Below are positions 63,052 through 64,000 of a DNA stretch of 64,000 bases, piece by piece (within the stretch, counting starts at the first letter, position 1; every line of letters begins with the position of its first letter). The stretch is from positions 378,180 through 442,179 of the forward strand of contig NZ_VHQI01000001.1 in the NCBI RefSeq assembly GCF_006517625.1, written 5' to 3'. The translations under genes and the position numbers were made by a program. Source of the stretch: Mixta tenebrionis. GTDB taxonomy: Bacteria > Pseudomonadota > Gammaproteobacteria > Enterobacterales > Enterobacteriaceae. The notes under the pieces are model-generated. The model was not told the origin of the DNA. It was given only the letters and a program-made list of their open reading frames with translations, and did no database searches.

Positions 63052-63963
63052 CTACTCTTCACGCGCAACGGACCTCGCCCCGCCCCGTTTCTTCAGCTTC
63101 AGTTCGCTAACGATAACGCCCAGCACAATCAACGCGCCGCCGAGCAGCGCCGCGCCGGGCAAACGCTCGCCGGCTATGCGTCCGAAGAGGCCGGCCCATA
63201 CCGGCTCGCCCGCGTAAATCAGCGTGGCGCGCGTGGGCGAAACGCTGCGCTGCGCCCAGTTCATGGTGATCTGAATCAATGCGCTGGCGATGCCGAGACC
63301 CAGCGCGCTTCCCCAGAGCCAGGGAGACATGGCCGGCACCTGCTCGCCGTCCGGAATCATCAGCAGAAAGGAGGCCAGCGAGGCGACGGCCAGCTGGACG
63401 ATAGTGACGCGGCGGATATCAACCTTGCCGGCCCAGGCGCCGATCAGGATTATCTCTCCGGCAATCGCCAGCGTGCTGAGCAGCGTCGCCAGCTCGCCCG
63501 GACTCAGAGCAAGCCCGCCGCTTTCCGGTCCGGCCACCAGCAGCAGTCCGCCAAAAGCGAGCGCTACCCCGCACCAGGACATCAGCCCCGGCCTTTTCCC
63601 TAAACAGGCCCACTGCAGCAGCGGCACCAGCGGTACATAGAGCGCGGTAATAAAGGCCGACTGGCTGCCGGAGATAGTCTGCATTCCCCATGTCTGCAGG
63701 CCGTAACCGCAGCTGATGGCGATGCCGATCCAGAAGCCCGCCGTTAGCTCACGACGCGTAAAGCCGCCCAGCGATCGCCAGGAAAAGAGCAGCAGCGCCG
63801 CCGTCGCGGTGGCAAAGCGCAGCCCGACAAAAAAGAAGGGGCCGCTCATGGTCATCGCATGGTGCACCACCATAAAGGTGCCGCCCCAAACCATAGTGAT
63901 GAAGATAAGAATGCCTTCCGGCAACGTAAGCCGCCATTTGTAGCGTGATAACCAACCAGACAT
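63052..63963 (-). CDS. EamA-family (DMT) transporter
   Basis: A 303-aa inner-membrane protein of ten predicted spans in two EamA repeats (about 15-145 and 155-290). GILIFITMVWGGTFMVVHHAM, FVGLRFATATAALLLF and YAGEPVWAGLFGRIAGERL are family marks. Relatives export amino acids or small metabolites; the substrate is not known. It is followed after 170 bp by rutR on the same strand. Confidence 0.88.
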   Translation of the reverse strand: MSGWLSRYKWRLTLPEGILIFITMVWGGTFMVVHHAMTMSGPFFFVGLRFATATAALLLFSWRSLGGFTRRELTAGFWIGIAISCGYGLQTWGMQTISGSQSAFITALYVPLVPLLQWACLGKRPGLMSWCGVALAFGGLLLVAGPESGGLALSPGELATLLSTLAIAGEIILIGAWAGKVDIRRVTIVQLAVASLASFLLMIPDGEQVPAMSPWLWGSALGLGIASALIQITMNWAQRSVSPTRATLIYAGEPVWAGLFGRIAGERLPGAALLGGALIVLGVIVSELKLKKRGGARSVAREE

Positions 63964-64000
63964 ATCCAGAAAATCCCGAAAAATTAAGGCTGACAGTGTG

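Overview
The window is chromosomal DNA of an enterobacterium, most likely Erwiniaceae (Pantoea/Mixta/Erwinia type). Two blocks keep E. coli gene order: mdtH-grxB-yceB-pyrC-dinI-bssS-solA-yceJ-yceI-trhO-lpxL-msyB-yceK-opgHG-opgC-clsC-ymdB (1-20.6 kb) and uvrY-uvrC-pgsA-glyW plus yecF-sdiA (52.5-58.2 kb). A luxI-type gene beside sdiA is typical of Pantoea and Erwinia rather than Escherichia. The genus is inferred from gene order and protein similarity recalled from memory; no search was run.

Layout. 1-20.6 kb is core: redox and lipoprotein genes, pyrimidine synthesis, SOS and biofilm regulators, a ProP-type osmolyte carrier inserted between solA and yceJ, lipid A acylation, and osmoregulated periplasmic glucan synthesis. 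20.7-31.3 kb is accessory: a GH1-like protein whose acid/base residue is Gln, a MarR-controlled tripartite efflux operon (MFS, HlyD, OMF) followed by two single-span microproteins, a candidate small RNA, an AriR-type regulator, a SulP permease, a DUF1275 protein, and a 1-kb intergenic stretch with a GGTTGC hexanucleotide repeat. tRNA-Leu and tRNA-Cys lie at 31.3-31.5 kb.

31.9-52.3 kb looks like an island that separates tRNA-Gly (52.5 kb) from tRNA-Cys/tRNA-Leu; these three are one operon in E. coli. All island genes are on the minus strand. Transcription would start with a two-partner secretion pair (TpsA exoprotein, TpsB transporter). Only 20 bp after TpsB comes a 15-gene biosynthesis and export operon: AcpS-type PPTase, ketoreductase, FabZ-type dehydratase, acyl carrier protein, GcvT-like protein, an 853-aa ketosynthase/chain-length-factor-like fusion, a second ketosynthase, a degenerate ketosynthase, LolD/MacB-type ATPase, a helical-repeat periplasmic protein, FtsX-type permease, LolA-like periplasmic protein, outer-membrane barrel, malonyl transferase and a polytopic membrane protein. 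KS, CLF, KR, DH and ACP are present but no enoyl reductase, thioesterase or adenylating enzyme is. The simplest reading is a polyene-like acyl product handed to a Lol-like route toward the outer membrane. This is the strongest candidate for an undescribed system.

Expression of the TPS part looks switchable. The best start codon and signal peptide of tpsA are separated from the rest of the gene by an out-of-frame A7 tract. An intrinsic terminator sits between tpsA and tpsB, and a 13.6-copy 7-bp tandem repeat lies upstream.

52.5-64 kb is again largely core: pgsA, uvrC, uvrY, yecF, luxI with a lux-box-like dyad, sdiA, an extensin-like protein, cycA, a YdjM-type membrane protein, rutR and an EamA transporter.
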